A stretch of 64,000 nucleotides of DNA from Gemmobacter aquarius. GTDB taxonomy: Bacteria > Pseudomonadota > Alphaproteobacteria > Rhodobacterales > Rhodobacteraceae. The notes beneath the pieces are model-generated. The model made no database searches. It had not been told where the DNA came from and saw only the letters and a list, made by a program, of their open reading frames with translations. The stretch covers positions 3,522,001-3,586,000 of the forward strand of contig NZ_CP028918.1 in assembly GCF_003060865.1 (NCBI RefSeq). Direction: 5' to 3'. Position numbers and translations under genes: made by a program. This document shows, piece by piece, positions 53,462-63,998 of the stretch. Each line of letters begins with the position of its first letter. Within the stretch, counting starts at the first letter, position 1.

Positions 53462-54559
53462 TCAGTCGAGCCGGTAGCGGGTGAGTTGACCGACGGGGCG
53501 CAGGATGATCCGCGTGGCGCTTCTCACCGTGAGGACCACGCCGGGCAACAGGCCGGTCCTGCCGGATACATCGCCGCCGAACGCCTCTTCTACCTGCGAT
53601 ATGCTGCCCATCAATGTGATCAGTGCGGGCGAGGTGCCGGGCACGAAATGCCCCGCGCCGGTCGAGAAGGCGCCGACATCGAAATAGGTCACCTCGAGGT
53701 CTGCCAGCCGCGTCACATCGGTGAGCGAGCCAAGCCGCCCCTGCTGGCCGGTGATCAGGGCCGAAAGGCGCAGGACGCGGTCACGGTCGGAGCCGAAGAT
53801 GAGGAAGGGTTGCGGCAGGATGCCGATATCCTTGGCCTGCATGCGGAAGATGTCGACATCGATGTCGGGCGAGAACAGTACCACGCCGGACACCTGCGGC
53901 ATCACGCGGCCATCGCGGATGGCGATGCTGCGCAAAGCCTCCATCGTCAGGAAGCCGCCCATGGAATGGGCCACCAGCGTTACCTTGGTGGCGCCTGCCG
54001 CGACGGTTTCGCGGATCAGTGCTTCCAGCCCGCCGCGCGCGAACATGACGCTGTCGCGGTCATAGACATAGCCAAGCGGTTCGGCGGCAGAGGACCAGGA
54101 ATAATGCACCGCGACGCCCGGTAGTTTCAGGTCGTTGTGAAGCTGGGCGATGCGGTAAAGCCCTTCGGTGAAGGTGTTGTTGAAGCCGTGCACGAAGATG
54201 ATCGCCTCGTGCCCCTTTACGTCGAAGGCCTTGGCGAGATCGGTGCGGAACCGCGTTTCGGTCGGGTATTGCACCTGTGCGGTGGTCAGGAAATCGGTCC
54301 AGGCGTTCAGCTTCTTGCGCTTGGGGTAGCTGATTTCGCCCGGCTGCCTGTCGGGCGGGACCGCCACGTCATAGCGGGCGAATTGCATCACCTCGGACCG
54401 GCCGCTGCCGTATATGCCTTCGTCCCCCAAGGCGCGGGTCGTGCCCACGAAAACGGATGTCACCTCGCCTATCGCGGTTTCGGGCGGCACGATATACATC
54501 GTTCCGCGCGGGGCGCAGGCGGTCAGGACCGACAGGAAGACCAGAACGATGACGCGCAA
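53462..54559 (-). CDS. Lipoprotein alpha/beta hydrolase (DUF900 family)
   Basis: 365-residue envelope hydrolase. The signal peptide ends in the lipobox LTAC (Cys15), so it is probably a lipoprotein. The alpha/beta hydrolase core has FVHGFNNTFTEGLYR (oxyanion region), the nucleophile elbow VAHSMGGF and SPDIDVDIFRMQ, which supply Ser, Asp and later His (GHFVPGTS). DUF900 proteins are found across Alphaproteobacteria and no substrate is known. The gene lies 18 bases past the stop of hslU and in the same direction, so it may share the hslVU transcript. Confidence 0.85.
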   Translation of the reverse strand: MRVIVLVFLSVLTACAPRGTMYIVPPETAIGEVTSVFVGTTRALGDEGIYGSGRSEVMQFARYDVAVPPDRQPGEISYPKRKKLNAWTDFLTTAQVQYPTETRFRTDLAKAFDVKGHEAIIFVHGFNNTFTEGLYRIAQLHNDLKLPGVAVHYSWSSAAEPLGYVYDRDSVMFARGGLEALIRETVAAGATKVTLVAHSMGGFLTMEALRSIAIRDGRVMPQVSGVVLFSPDIDVDIFRMQAKDIGILPQPFLIFGSDRDRVLRLSALITGQQGRLGSLTDVTRLADLEVTYFDVGAFSTGAGHFVPGTSPALITLMGSISQVEEAFGGDVSGRTGLLPGVVLTVRSATRIILRPVGQLTRYRLD

Positions 54560-54577
54560 TGCAGCTCCTTTTCGGGG

Positions 54578-55876
54578 TCAGAGCACGTATCGCGAAAGGT
54601 CAGCCGACCGCGACAAGGCGCCAATGTTCGCTTCGACGAACGCTTCATCGACCGTTACGGTTTCACCCGACCGGTCCGGTGCGCTGAAGGACAGTTCTTC
54701 GAACACCCGTTCTATCACGGTATAGAGCCTGCGCGCGCCGATGTTTTCCACGCTGCGGTTCACGTCTGCGGCAATGCGGGCAATGGCGGCGATGCCGCCG
54801 GTGGTGAAGGAGACGGTGACCTCTTCGGTGGCCATCATAGCGGAATACTGGCGCGTCAAAGCGTTTTCGGTTTCGGTCAGGATGCGGACGAAATCATCTT
54901 CGGTCAGGGCGGTAAGTTCGACGCGGATCGGCAGGCGGCCCTGTAGTTCGGGCAGCAGATCGGAAGGTTTGGCGATGTGGAAGGCGCCCGAGGCAATGAA
55001 CAGGATGTGGTCGGTTTTCACGGGGCCGTATTTGGTGGACACCGTCGTCCCTTCGATCAACGGGAGCAGGTCGCGCTGCACGCCCTCGCGGCTGACATCG
55101 GCACCGCGGGCATCGGCGCGGGCACAGATCTTGTCGATCTCGTCGAGGAAGACGATGCCGTTTTCCTGCACCGCTTCGAGGGCGGCGGCCTTTACCGCCT
55201 CGTCGTCCAGCAGCTTGTCGGCTTCCTGTCCGATCAGCACGTCATAGCTGTCGGCGACCGTCATGCGTTTGCGGGTCGAGCGGGCACCGAAGGCTTTGAA
55301 CAGGTCTTGCAGGCCCTGCATCTGCAGTTCCATGCCGTTGCCGCCCGGAAACATGCCCATGGGGGGCGCGTTGTCTTGCACGTCAAGTTCGATGAAGGTC
55401 TGGTCCAGTTCGCCGCGTTTCAGTTTGGCGCGAAACATCTCGCGCGTCTGTTCGCGGGCGTCCTTGCCGGCGAGCGCCTCGACCACCCGCTCTTCGGCGG
55501 CCTTTTGCGCCCGCGCTTTTACGTCATCGCGCATGCGGCTGCGGGTTTCGACCAATGCAGCGTCGACCAGATCGCGGATGATGCTGTCGACATCGCGGCC
55601 GACATAGCCGACTTCGGTGAACTTGGTCGCTTCGACCTTGAGGAAGGGCGCCTTTGCCAGCTTGGCCAGACGGCGGCTGATTTCGGTCTTGCCCACGCCG
55701 GTCGGGCCGATCATCAGGATGTTCTTGGGGTAAACCTCGTCGCGCAGGTCATCGCCCAGAAGCTTGCGCCGCCAGCGGTTTCGCAGGGCCACGGCAACGG
55801 CGCGCTTGGCATCGCGCTGGCCGATGATGAAACGGTCAAGTTCAGAGACGATTTCGCGCGGGGTCAGGTCGGTCAT
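54578..55876 (-). CDS. hslU: ATP-dependent protease ATPase subunit HslU
   Basis: Hexameric AAA+ unfoldase that feeds proteins to HslV. Walker [10 protein letters not shown] near residue 60, Walker [10 protein letters not shown], and an intermediate (I) domain from about 110 to 240 that includes [16 protein letters not shown]. The C-terminus ends LSRYVL, which docks into HslV to activate it. 432 residues, normal. The ATG at 55876 overlaps the hslV stop (ATGA), and the preceding 15 codons in the frame belong to hslV. Confidence 0.97.
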   Translation of the reverse strand: MTDLTPREIVSELDRFIIGQRDAKRAVAVALRNRWRRKLLGDDLRDEVYPKNILMIGPTGVGKTEISRRLAKLAKAPFLKVEATKFTEVGYVGRDVDSIIRDLVDAALVETRSRMRDDVKARAQKAAEERVVEALAGKDAREQTREMFRAKLKRGELDQTFIELDVQDNAPPMGMFPGGNGMELQMQGLQDLFKAFGARSTRKRMTVADSYDVLIGQEADKLLDDEAVKAAALEAVQENGIVFLDEIDKICARADARGADVSREGVQRDLLPLIEGTTVSTKYGPVKTDHILFIASGAFHIAKPSDLLPELQGRLPIRVELTALTEDDFVRILTETENALTRQYSAMMATEEVTVSFTTGGIAAIARIAADVNRSVENIGARRLYTVIERVFEELSFSAPDRSGETVTVDEAFVEANIGALSRSADLSRYVL

Positions 55877-56430
55877 GCGGAAATCCTTTCCACCGTCAGG
55901 TTTCCGTTGGTGTAGACGCAAATGTCTGCCGCGATCGCCATGGCTTTGCGGGCGACTTCCTCGGCGGGCATGTCGGTGAGCATCAGGCCGCGGGCGGCGG
56001 CCAGTGCGAAGTTGCCGCCCGATCCGATGGCCGCCACGTCATGTTCGGGTTCCAGCACGTCGCCTGCGCCGGTCAGCACATAAAGATCGCGCCCGTCGGT
56101 CACGATCAGCATGGCTTCGAGGTTGCGCAGGTATTTGTCCATCCGCCAATCCTTGGCCAGATCGACGCAAGCCCGCGCCAATTGCCCCGGAGAAGCTTCG
56201 AGTTTCTTTTCCAGCCGTTCGAGCAGGGTGAAGGCGTCGGCCGTCGAACCGGCGAAACCGGCCACCACGTCACGCCCGCCGGGGGAAAGGCGGCGCACCT
56301 TTCGGGCCGTGCCCTTGATCACGGTTTGGCCAAGGCTGACCTGCCCGTCACCGGCGACCACAACCTCGCCGCCGCGGCGCACTGCCAGAATGGTCGTGCC
56401 GTGCCAGCCCGGAAATCTATCATCCGCCAT
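55873..56430 (-). CDS. hslV: ATP-dependent protease subunit HslV
   Basis: Threonine peptidase forming the proteolytic chamber with HslU. 185 residues with a start ([11 protein letters not shown]) that is a short propeptide, cleaved before the catalytic TTILAVRR. Further blocks are [36 protein letters not shown] and [15 protein letters not shown], all conserved. The ATG at 56430 was chosen over an upstream one at 56478 because of the usual propeptide length. trxA lies 70 bases upstream on the same strand. Confidence 0.97.
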   Translation of the reverse strand: MADDRFPGWHGTTILAVRRGGEVVVAGDGQVSLGQTVIKGTARKVRRLSPGGRDVVAGFAGSTADAFTLLERLEKKLEASPGQLARACVDLAKDWRMDKYLRNLEAMLIVTDGRDLYVLTGAGDVLEPEHDVAAIGSGGNFALAAARGLMLTDMPAEEVARKAMAIAADICVYTNGNLTVERISA

Positions 56431-56500
56431 GGTCTTACCCCCGAAATCCGAAGGGCGGCCCGTCAGGACCGCCCCCAAAGCTGCGCGATTGCGCGAAACA

Positions 56501-56827
56501 TCAGATTGCCGACTGGATCCACGTCGCCAGCGCCGCCTTGGGGGCTGCGCCGACCTTGTTGGAGACGACTTGGCCGTTCTTGAACAGGAACAGCGCCGGA
56601 ATGCCGCGCACGCCCAGTTGGGCCGGGCTGTCGGGGTTTTCGTCGACGTTCACTTTGACGATCTTGACCTTGCCCGCATATTCCACGGCCAATTCTTCCA
56701 GCGACGGGCCGATCTGGCGGCAGGGTCCGCACCATTCGGCCCAGAAATCGACGACGACCGGAACGTCCGACTGGCGGACTTCGGCGTCAAAGGTTGCGTC
56801 GGTCACGGCGACGGTTGCGTTGCCCAT
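56501..56827 (-). CDS. trxA: Thioredoxin
   Basis: Cytoplasmic disulfide reductase of 108 residues. The active site is WCGPC within [20 protein letters not shown], and the cis-proline loop is [11 protein letters not shown] start it at the ATG at 56827, as GGAGA lies about 8 bases before it; an ATG two codons upstream is too close to that site. It lies downstream of addA in the same direction, which is the usual place in Rhodobacterales, and reads from its own ribosome binding site in a spacer of 65 bases. Confidence 0.96.
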   Translation of the reverse strand: MGNATVAVTDATFDAEVRQSDVPVVVDFWAEWCGPCRQIGPSLEELAVEYAGKVKIVKVNVDENPDSPAQLGVRGIPALFLFKNGQVVSNKVGAAPKAALATWIQSAI

Positions 56828-56892
56828 CTTCATCTCTCCAAATGGATTGTCGGGTTGGGAAGCTAAGGACGCCCAGCCTGAACGTCAAGGTA

Positions 56893-59800
56893 TCACGTCC
56901 CAGTTATAGTGGCACGCGACAATGCCGCACTCAGGATATCGTGATCCAGCGGCATGAGCGTGGCGGTCCGGGTCCACAGGATCGCCACCTTTACCTGCTT
57001 GCCCGGATGCACCTGACGCAGGGCGTCGGCATAGGCCCCCATCTGGCGCAGGATGCCTTCGGGCACATCGGCAGGGCGGGCGGGGACCATGCGGTTCGAT
57101 TTGTAATCGACGGCGAGCACGTGGTCAGCGCCGATGACCAGCCGGTCGATCGTGCCCAGCATGCGACCAAGGGGCAGGTCGGCGGTGATTGCCACCTCGG
57201 CCAGACCTTGGGAGAAGAGGGCGGGGTGGGCTGCCAGAACCGCCCGCGCCTCGGCCAGCAATTCGCCACGCAGGGCGGCGTCGGGGATCAGGGTTTCGGC
57301 GGCAGCTTCGCCCGATTGGGGCAGATGTTCCAGAAGCAGGTGCAGGGCGGTGCCTCGGGTCTTGGCGGTTTCTTCGTCCAGCCCGTCGCCTGAAAGCGCC
57401 TTGGCGCCGCCAAGGTCGGAGGGCGACACAAGCCGCGCTGTGCGTGCGACCTCGGGGGCGGCTTGCCGCGACCAATGGGGCAGATCGACCGCCGTTTCGG
57501 GCACGGACACTTGCGGGGCGGGCGCGGGCCAGTCGCCAAAGGCGTAGCGCAGGCGCCCTGCGTCATAGGGCACGGCGCCTTCGGCCTGCATCGCGCCAGC
57601 CACCAGCCCCCACCATGCGCCTTCGGTTTTCACCTCGCCCGCGCCGCAGACGATGAGCCATGCGCGTGCGCGGGTGAGCGCCACGTAAAGCAGGCGCAGA
57701 TTTTCGGCCTGTTCCTTTTGCTTGCGCGCTTCGCGGGCTGCGGTGATCGCGGCGGGGCTGGAGTCGGCGTTGGTTTTCCAGACGGGGCGGCCTGCGACTT
57801 CGAACACCTCGTCGCGTTCGCGGCTTTGGCGGTCGCAGGTGTCGGGCAGGATGACGATGGGGGCTTCAAGCCCCTTGGCGCCGTGGACTGTCATCACGCG
57901 GATGCGCGCACCTTCGCTGTCCATCTGGCGTTTCACCTCGACCTCGTCGGTCGAGAGCCATGTGAGGAACCCCGTCAGGCTGGGCACGTCGGTACCTTCG
58001 TAGACCAGCGCCTGCGAGAGAAGTTCATCGATGCCATCTTCGGCCTCGGCCCCCAAGCGCGCCAGAAGGCGGCGGCGACCGTCATGGCGTGTCAGGGCGC
58101 GTTCGATCAGGTCGAAGGGGCGCAGGAAATCGGCTTGGTCGAGCAGGTCGCGCAGCATGTCATGCGTGGCGGCAAATTCGGGCCGCCCGCGCAGTTCCTG
58201 CCAGAGATAGCCCCGCCTCGGTTGGGCCAGCGCGTAAAGTTCGGCCTCGGTCCAGCCGCAAAGGGGCGAGCGCAGGACGGATGCAAGCGACAGGTCATCT
58301 TCGGGGGTCGCGAGAAAGGAGAGCAGGGCTGCGATGTCCTTGACCGCGAGTTCCGCGCCCAGTTTCAGCCGGTCGGCCCCTGCGATCGGCAGGCCGCGCG
58401 CCTTGCAGGCGCGGATTATTTCGGAAAACAGTTCCGACCGGCGCTGGACGAGGATCAGGAAATCGCCCGCATGGACGGGCCGCGTTGTGCCATCGGGCAG
58501 GGGGATGCTGGTGCCTGCGTCGATCAGGGTCTTGATCTCGTCGGCGATCTGGCCTGCCAGCCGTGCGAAGTGATGCTCTTCGGTGATCAAATCGACGGGG
58601 TTTTTCCAGTCATCCTCGGGGTTCTTTTCGGCCTTGGCGATCAGCGGCCACAGGTCGACGCGGCCCGGCATGGCGGCGCGAAAGGCGATGTGTTGCACGC
58701 TGTCGCCCAGCGCCTGCGGGAAGCGCGAGCCGAAGGTGGCATCGACCACGCGCAGGATCGCGGGCGAGGAGCGGAAGGAGTGTTCAAGGACAAGGGATTG
58801 AAACATCCGGCCCACCGCGCCGAACTGGGTGCGAAAAGTGCCGTGCTTTTCGTCAAAGGCGGCGACATCGGCGCCTTGGAAGGAATAGATCGACTGCTTC
58901 TTGTCGCCCACGACGAAAAGCGTGCGTTCGACATCGCGGGCAGAGCTTCCGGCGGTGAATTCGGCGGCGAGGCTTTCGATCACGCGCCATTGGTCGGGGC
59001 CGGTATCCTGCGCCTCGTCCACCAGAATGTGGTCGATGCCGCCATCGAGCCGGAACAGCACCCAAGCGGCAACGCCCGGATCGGTAAGCACCTTGCGGGC
59101 GCGGGCGATCAGGTCGTCAAAGTCGAGCCAGCCGCGTGCGGCTTTGCGCTGTTCGTAAAGCGGCAGGAAGGCTGCGGCGAAGCGGTGCAGGGTGAGGGCG
59201 CGCTCCATCGCGGCAAGGGCGCAGCGGGTTTCGCGCGCGTCCTGCACGCGGGTCATCAATTGGTTGAGCTTGTCGATGGTCGTGCCCAGCGCAAGGCGGG
59301 TGTCTTTGGTGGGGAAGCTGTCGACCTTGGCGCCGTGGGGTGATTTGGCATCTGGCCCGAACAGGAACAGGTCTTCGCAGGCGGTGAGAAGATCGAGCGT
59401 TGGCGCGGTGAAATCCATGACCGAGAGCTTTTCAGCGCCTTTCAGATCGGTCGATTTGCCCTGCGCCATCGCGGCGATCACGGCGGGCATCCAGAGCGTT
59501 TCGTCGCCCATAAATACCCGCGACAGCAGGGTTTGCACCGTTTCACCCTGTTGCAGATCGAAAAGCAGGCGGGCTTCGGATTCGGTCAGGGGGGTTTCGA
59601 ACTTGGCCCTTTGGCCCACGATCTGGCTGACGAGCGACCCGAAATCCTCGCCCGTCCATGCGCGTGCGACCTCGGCGATCACGGGGTGGGCGGCTTGGGC
59701 CATTTCCTCGACGATTTCGTCGCGCAGCAGGCGGGCGGTGCGGTCGTCAAGCTCGGTGAATTGCGGGGAAACCCCCGCTTCCAGCGGGAAGCGGCGCAGA

Positions 59801-60186
59801 AGCGTGGCGCAGAACGAGTGGATGGTCTGGATCCGCAAGCCGCCCGGCGTTTCGATGGCGCGGGCAAAGAGCCTGCGCGCCTGTGCCAGCAGGTCGGGGT
59901 CAAGCGCGCCTGCCTCGCCCAGTTCGGCGAGCGAGCGGCGCAGATCGGGGGCGGGCAGCATCGCCCATTCACCGAGGCGGCGGAACAGGCGGTTCTGCAT
60001 CTCGGTCGCGGCGGCCTTGGTGTAGGTCAGGCACAGGATGTGCTGCGGTTCGACCCCCTTGAGCAGGAGCCGCGCCACGCGGTCGGTCAGCACGCGTGTC
60101 TTGCCCGACCCCGCATTTGCGGAAAGCCATGTCGAGGCGTCGGGCGTCGACGCCTGAACCTGCCGCTCGGATGCCGATACGTTCAT
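56893..60186 (-). CDS. addA: Double-strand break repair helicase AddA
   Basis: Helicase-nuclease subunit of AddAB, the RecBCD counterpart that resects double-strand breaks and loads RecA. 1097 residues. UvrD-type helicase Walker A AGSGKT at 25-30, TYTKAAATEMQNRL (motif Ia), motif II in DHILVDEAQDTGPDQW, and helicase motif IV-VI further on (GVHGAKGLEAP as VMTVHGAKGLEAPIVIL). The C-terminal PD-(D/E)XK nuclease has VLAVDYKSNRMV. The ATG at 60186 overlaps the addB stop (ATGA); an upstream start would run into addB. Confidence 0.96.
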   Translation of the reverse strand: MNVSASERQVQASTPDASTWLSANAGSGKTRVLTDRVARLLLKGVEPQHILCLTYTKAAATEMQNRLFRRLGEWAMLPAPDLRRSLAELGEAGALDPDLLAQARRLFARAIETPGGLRIQTIHSFCATLLRRFPLEAGVSPQFTELDDRTARLLRDEIVEEMAQAAHPVIAEVARAWTGEDFGSLVSQIVGQRAKFETPLTESEARLLFDLQQGETVQTLLSRVFMGDETLWMPAVIAAMAQGKSTDLKGAEKLSVMDFTAPTLDLLTACEDLFLFGPDAKSPHGAKVDSFPTKDTRLALGTTIDKLNQLMTRVQDARETRCALAAMERALTLHRFAAAFLPLYEQRKAARGWLDFDDLIARARKVLTDPGVAAWVLFRLDGGIDHILVDEAQDTGPDQWRVIESLAAEFTAGSSARDVERTLFVVGDKKQSIYSFQGADVAAFDEKHGTFRTQFGAVGRMFQSLVLEHSFRSSPAILRVVDATFGSRFPQALGDSVQHIAFRAAMPGRVDLWPLIAKAEKNPEDDWKNPVDLITEEHHFARLAGQIADEIKTLIDAGTSIPLPDGTTRPVHAGDFLILVQRRSELFSEIIRACKARGLPIAGADRLKLGAELAVKDIAALLSFLATPEDDLSLASVLRSPLCGWTEAELYALAQPRRGYLWQELRGRPEFAATHDMLRDLLDQADFLRPFDLIERALTRHDGRRRLLARLGAEAEDGIDELLSQALVYEGTDVPSLTGFLTWLSTDEVEVKRQMDSEGARIRVMTVHGAKGLEAPIVILPDTCDRQSRERDEVFEVAGRPVWKTNADSSPAAITAAREARKQKEQAENLRLLYVALTRARAWLIVCGAGEVKTEGAWWGLVAGAMQAEGAVPYDAGRLRYAFGDWPAPAPQVSVPETAVDLPHWSRQAAPEVARTARLVSPSDLGGAKALSGDGLDEETAKTRGTALHLLLEHLPQSGEAAAETLIPDAALRGELLAEARAVLAAHPALFSQGLAEVAITADLPLGRMLGTIDRLVIGADHVLAVDYKSNRMVPARPADVPEGILRQMGAYADALRQVHPGKQVKVAILWTRTATLMPLDHDILSAALSRATITGT

Positions 60187-63070
60187 TTGCCCACCACTTC
60201 GGCGACTGCGGGGTCGCTCGTTTCCCACTCGCCATAGCGCGACAGGTGGTCGTAATCGCCTGCGAACCGTTCTTTCTGCACCGCCCGCCGCGCGGTGAAG
60301 CCCGACTCTTCGTCAAGGTAATGCGCGATCAGGCGGTAAAGGCCTTCCCACACCTCGGCCGTCACTTCGGGGGTGATGTCGGTTTCTTCCAGCTTGGGGC
60401 TGCTGCCAAGCCCGACATAGGAAATGAGCGCGACCTGCGAGCCTTCGAGCCCCTTGAAGGCATCGCGTTCGGCCATGGCGGCGGCGAGGAGCAGTTGCTT
60501 GTCGAAGGATTTTTGCGCCAACTTGGTCGGGGGGTTCCGGTCTTGTAATCGATGATGTGCAGTTTGCCATCGGGCAGGCGGTCGATCCGGTCGGGCGTTC
60601 CGGCGAGGGTGAAATCGAGACCGGTCAGTTTGACCTTGCCCTTATCCTCAAGCCAGACCGGCACGCCGCCTAGCCGCGCATCGAAGGACAGGAAGAAATC
60701 GGCTGCGCGGGCCATTCGTGCCAGCCACAGCGCCCGCGCGGCGGGCCAAGGGGTTTGATCCATCAGCACCCGCGCCGCGATGTCGAGGAGGCGCGCCTTG
60801 GCTGCGGCCCGTGTCTCGCCCTCGACTCGCGTCTTGGCGAAGTCTTCCAGAATTTTGTGCAAGACCTGCCCGCGCAAGGCGGCATCCGCCTCGGGGCGCA
60901 GGGGGTCGAGCGGGCGAAGGCGCAGGATATATTGCGCGTAGATCGCGTAGGGGTCGCGGATAAGCAGGCCCACGCGTGTGACGGCCAGTTCCTTGGGGCG
61001 GACCGCGACCGGGGGCTTGGGCGAGGGGCGGTGCGCGGGGGCAACTGTTGCCTCTGGTTCTTCGAGCTTTGCCGCCCGCTTGACCCAGACGCGGCCCCGC
61101 GCGCGCATGGCGGCCAAGGCGGCCTTGCCGTTCTGGTCGGGCAGGCCCTCCATCAGGTTCATCAGGCGGTTCAGCCAGCGCGAGGGGACGGTTTCGGCCT
61201 CGGCGTTGCGGGTTGCCCGTGACAGCACGACACGGGGCGCGGCGATGGCCTGCTGATAGTCATGCGCGGAAAGGCCGATCTGGCGTTCGGGCAGCAAGAG
61301 GCCCGCATCCTTACGCATCTTGCGGTTCAGCCACGGGTCGGGTTCGGGCATTTTGGGCCAGATGCCATCGTTCAACCCGCCCAGAATGACCATTTCGGCG
61401 CCCTGAACCCGCGCTTCCAGCGTGCCCCAGATCATCACATGCGGGTGCGGTGTCGTGCTTTCGCGCACCTCGCCCTTGGCGATGACCGCTTCGAACAGGT
61501 CGCGGTAATCGGCCACGCCGAACAGGCCGCCCGCATCGGCCTCGGCCTGCAATTCCTGCATGGTGGACAGGGCTTTGGCGCCTGCCTCTTTGTCCCAGAG
61601 ACCGGCTCCGGCCAAGCCTTCGGCCACGCGCCAGTGCAGGGCGACGTGGTCGATCAAGGGGGCCTCGGCGGCGCTTGCCAGTGCGTCCAGCCCATCGGCC
61701 ACGCCGTTGCCCCATAGGGCGGCACCGTCTTCGGGGCGGGCGGTTGCCCAGTCGCGCAGGAAAGCGCCATCGGGGAAGGCGGGGCCTTTGCGCCGGAGCC
61801 TCAGTTCCAACTCGCGCGTCAGGCGCAGGTGCAGGCCCCTGTCGCCGCCCGACAGCGCGAGCGGATGCTTGAGCAGGGCGAGCAATGTGTCAGAGGTCAG
61901 CTTCCTGCCCATCAGCCCCGCGACATGCCGCAGGAAGCGGCCCGGAGGCGTCAGCGCCAGCGGGCGGCCTGCGCTGTCGTCGGGCAGGATGCCCCAGCGG
62001 TCGAGCGCGGCGGTCACCTGACGGGTCAGCATCCGGTCGGGCGAGATCAGCGCAGCCCGCACGCCGTTTTCCGCCGCCTCGCGCAGGACGAGGGCGATGG
62101 CAAGCGCCTCGGCCCGCGGGGTTTGCGCTTCGATCAGGGTCATGTTCGCGGTGGCGGCAGTCAGATCGGGCAGCGTGGCGCCTTCGGCCAGCCATTGGTC
62201 GGTGACGGGGGCGGGGCGGAGCGAGAGCGAGACGAGGCGGTTGCGCCCAGTGTCGGGCACCGCAGTGTCGTGCCACAGGCCGACATCGGCGGGGCTTATG
62301 CCCAAGGCATCGATCAGCCGCCGGTAGCGGAATTGCGGATGATCCTCGGCGGTCATTGCGTCGCCCATACGGTCCCATACGCTGGCGGGCATGTCGAAAT
62401 CATAGCCCGGCAGCACCAGCACGCCCTGCGGCAGGCGGGCCACGGCCTGCATCAAAAGCGCGGTGGTGCCGCGCGAACCAGTCGAGCCCGCCACGATCAC
62501 CGGCCCTTGGGGCGGGGCGGCCTGCCACAGCGCCAAGAGCCGCTCTACCACCATGCGCTGACGGGTCTGTGTGTCGGGCGCACCGCCCTGAAAGAAGGGG
62601 GCGACGATGCCCAGAAAGGCCTTGGTACGCGCCCAATGGGCCGAATGGTCCGACACGTCGACCGCTGCCACGGCATCGGGCGAGACGCCTTCGCCGTGCA
62701 TTTCGTCCATCAGCCCGGCCAGACTGTCGGCCAGATCATACAGCGCCGCACGGGGCGCGAGGTCGGGCTGCGCTTCGAGCAGGCCCGCAACCAGTTGCGT
62801 CAGTTCGAGCCGCCGCCGCAGGCCAGACACCGCCGCAGGAACGCCGGGGATGCCTGTGCCAAGGTCGGTGACGAGGGCGAGCCGTGGCAGGTAGGCCGCG
62901 CCTTCGGCCACCAGCAGTTCGGTCACCCGGCGCCGCATCCGCTGGGTGTTGAGGTAAAGCGTGACACCCGCCATCGCCTCGGGTGGCTGGCCAGCCATGC
63001 GGGCGCGAAGGCCGGCGACGAGGGCGGCGGGGAAATCGACGCCGGGGGCGAGTGCGAAGACGCCGTTCAT
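60183..63070 (-). CDS. addB: Double-strand break repair protein AddB, with an apparent -1 frameshift at about 60529-60534
   Basis: Partner of AddA, with a degenerate helicase N-terminal part and a C-terminal Fe-S-linked nuclease. The main frame runs from the ATG at 63070 (MNGVFALAPGVDF) and includes VIVAGSTGSRGTTALLMQAV, then GTPDRIDRLPDGKLHIIDYK, the nuclease motif. Just after DYKTGTP the frame turns to an unrelated tail. The proper C-terminus (KLAQKSFDKQLLLAAAMAER to WETSDPAVAEVVGK) continues in another frame to 60183. One more G in the six-G run at 60529-60534 would join them into about 962 residues, giving GTPPTKLAQKS. The ATG overlaps the murU stop (ATGA). Confidence 0.9.
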
Positions 63071-63747
63071 GCGCGGGCCAACAGGGCTTCGGCTTCGGTG
63101 ATGCCTGCGGGATGGCCGACATCGCACCAGCCGCCACGATGGACCGCGCCGAAAAGACGGCCGCTTTCGATCATGCGGTCCCAGAGCAGGTTGAGGGAGA
63201 AAACCGTCTCTGATATGGCCAAAAGCCCCTCGGTCCGCAGGATTTGTGCGCCGAGGTAGACCGTGCCGCGCGCGCCCTTTGCGCGGGTCAGGTGGCCTTT
63301 TTCATCCATCACGAAATCCCCTGTCGGTTTGCCCACGGCGGCATCGGGCAGCAGCAAGAGTAGCCCGTCCATCCGCGTATCGTCCCACAGGGCTGCAAGC
63401 TGATCCAGCGGGTTCGCGCCGGTCCAGACCGCGTCGGTGTTCAGCGTCATCACCGGACCTTGGCCAAGCAGGGGCAGGGCGGCGCGCAGCCCGCCACCGG
63501 TTTCGAGGATCGGGTCTTCGTGGTTGACCGTTACGCCCTGCGCTTTCAGATGCGCGGCCAGCGCGTCGGGTTTGTAATGCACGTTGGCCACGATCCGCTT
63601 GGCCCCTGCGGCCACGGCAAGCGCGTGGTCGATCAGGGGGCGGCCCGCCACCTGAACCAGCGGCTTGGGCTTGTCGGCGGTGAGGGCGCCCATGCGCGTG
63701 CCGAAACCCGCCGCGAAGAGCATTACCGCAAAGACATCGTGCCGCAT
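63067..63747 (-). CDS. murU: Sugar-1-phosphate nucleotidyltransferase (MurU-like)
   Basis: Nucleotidyltransferase of 226 residues with the signature LFAAGFGTRMGALTADKPKP at the N-terminus, the VLTLNTDAVW-like metal site (VMTLNTDAVWTGANPL), and GGWCDVGHPAGI at the end. MurU makes UDP-MurNAc from MurNAc-1-phosphate in the cell-wall recycling route that bypasses MurA/MurB. The ATG at 63747 is chosen, giving the standard start MRHDVFAVMLFAAG. It overlaps the addB start (ATGA) and the end of the upstream kinase gene by 25 bases, so the set is co-transcribed. Confidence 0.9.
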   Translation of the reverse strand: MRHDVFAVMLFAAGFGTRMGALTADKPKPLVQVAGRPLIDHALAVAAGAKRIVANVHYKPDALAAHLKAQGVTVNHEDPILETGGGLRAALPLLGQGPVMTLNTDAVWTGANPLDQLAALWDDTRMDGLLLLLPDAAVGKPTGDFVMDEKGHLTRAKGARGTVYLGAQILRTEGLLAISETVFSLNLLWDRMIESGRLFGAVHRGGWCDVGHPAGITEAEALLARA

Positions 63748-63998
63748 TTCGCGCTTATCCTTTCCAAGGTGTCGGCTGTCGGTTCGGGCAGGGCACGGCA
63801 GGCCTGCGCGAGGTCGGCCAAGGCCGGATGCGCCAGATTGCGCTGCAACTGGCCCCAGACGCGGGGCATGAGCGGCAGATACCCCGCCTTGCCCGATTTC
63901 AGGCATAGCCGCGCAAAGACGCCCATGATCCGCAAGGCGCGCTGCGCGCCGAGGACGGCGTAGGCCACGTCGAAATCTTGTGCTCCGGTCGCGGCGAC
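63723..63998 (-). CDS. amgK: Aminoglycoside-phosphotransferase-like kinase AmgK, C-terminal end (partial)
   Basis: Last part (about 91 residues) of a phosphotransferase of the APH family, cut by the right edge of the window. The visible piece, DFDVAYAVLGAQRALRIMGV and FARLCLKSGKAGYLPLM, then PRVWGQLQRNLAHPALADL, matches the C-terminus of AmgK, the anomeric MurNAc/GlcNAc kinase that supplies MurU. The catalytic part is outside. The overlap with murU supports a recycling operon. The identity rests partly on gene order. Confidence 0.8.
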   Translation of the reverse strand, partial: VAATGAQDFDVAYAVLGAQRALRIMGVFARLCLKSGKAGYLPLMPRVWGQLQRNLAHPALADLAQACRALPEPTADTLERISAKCGTMSLR

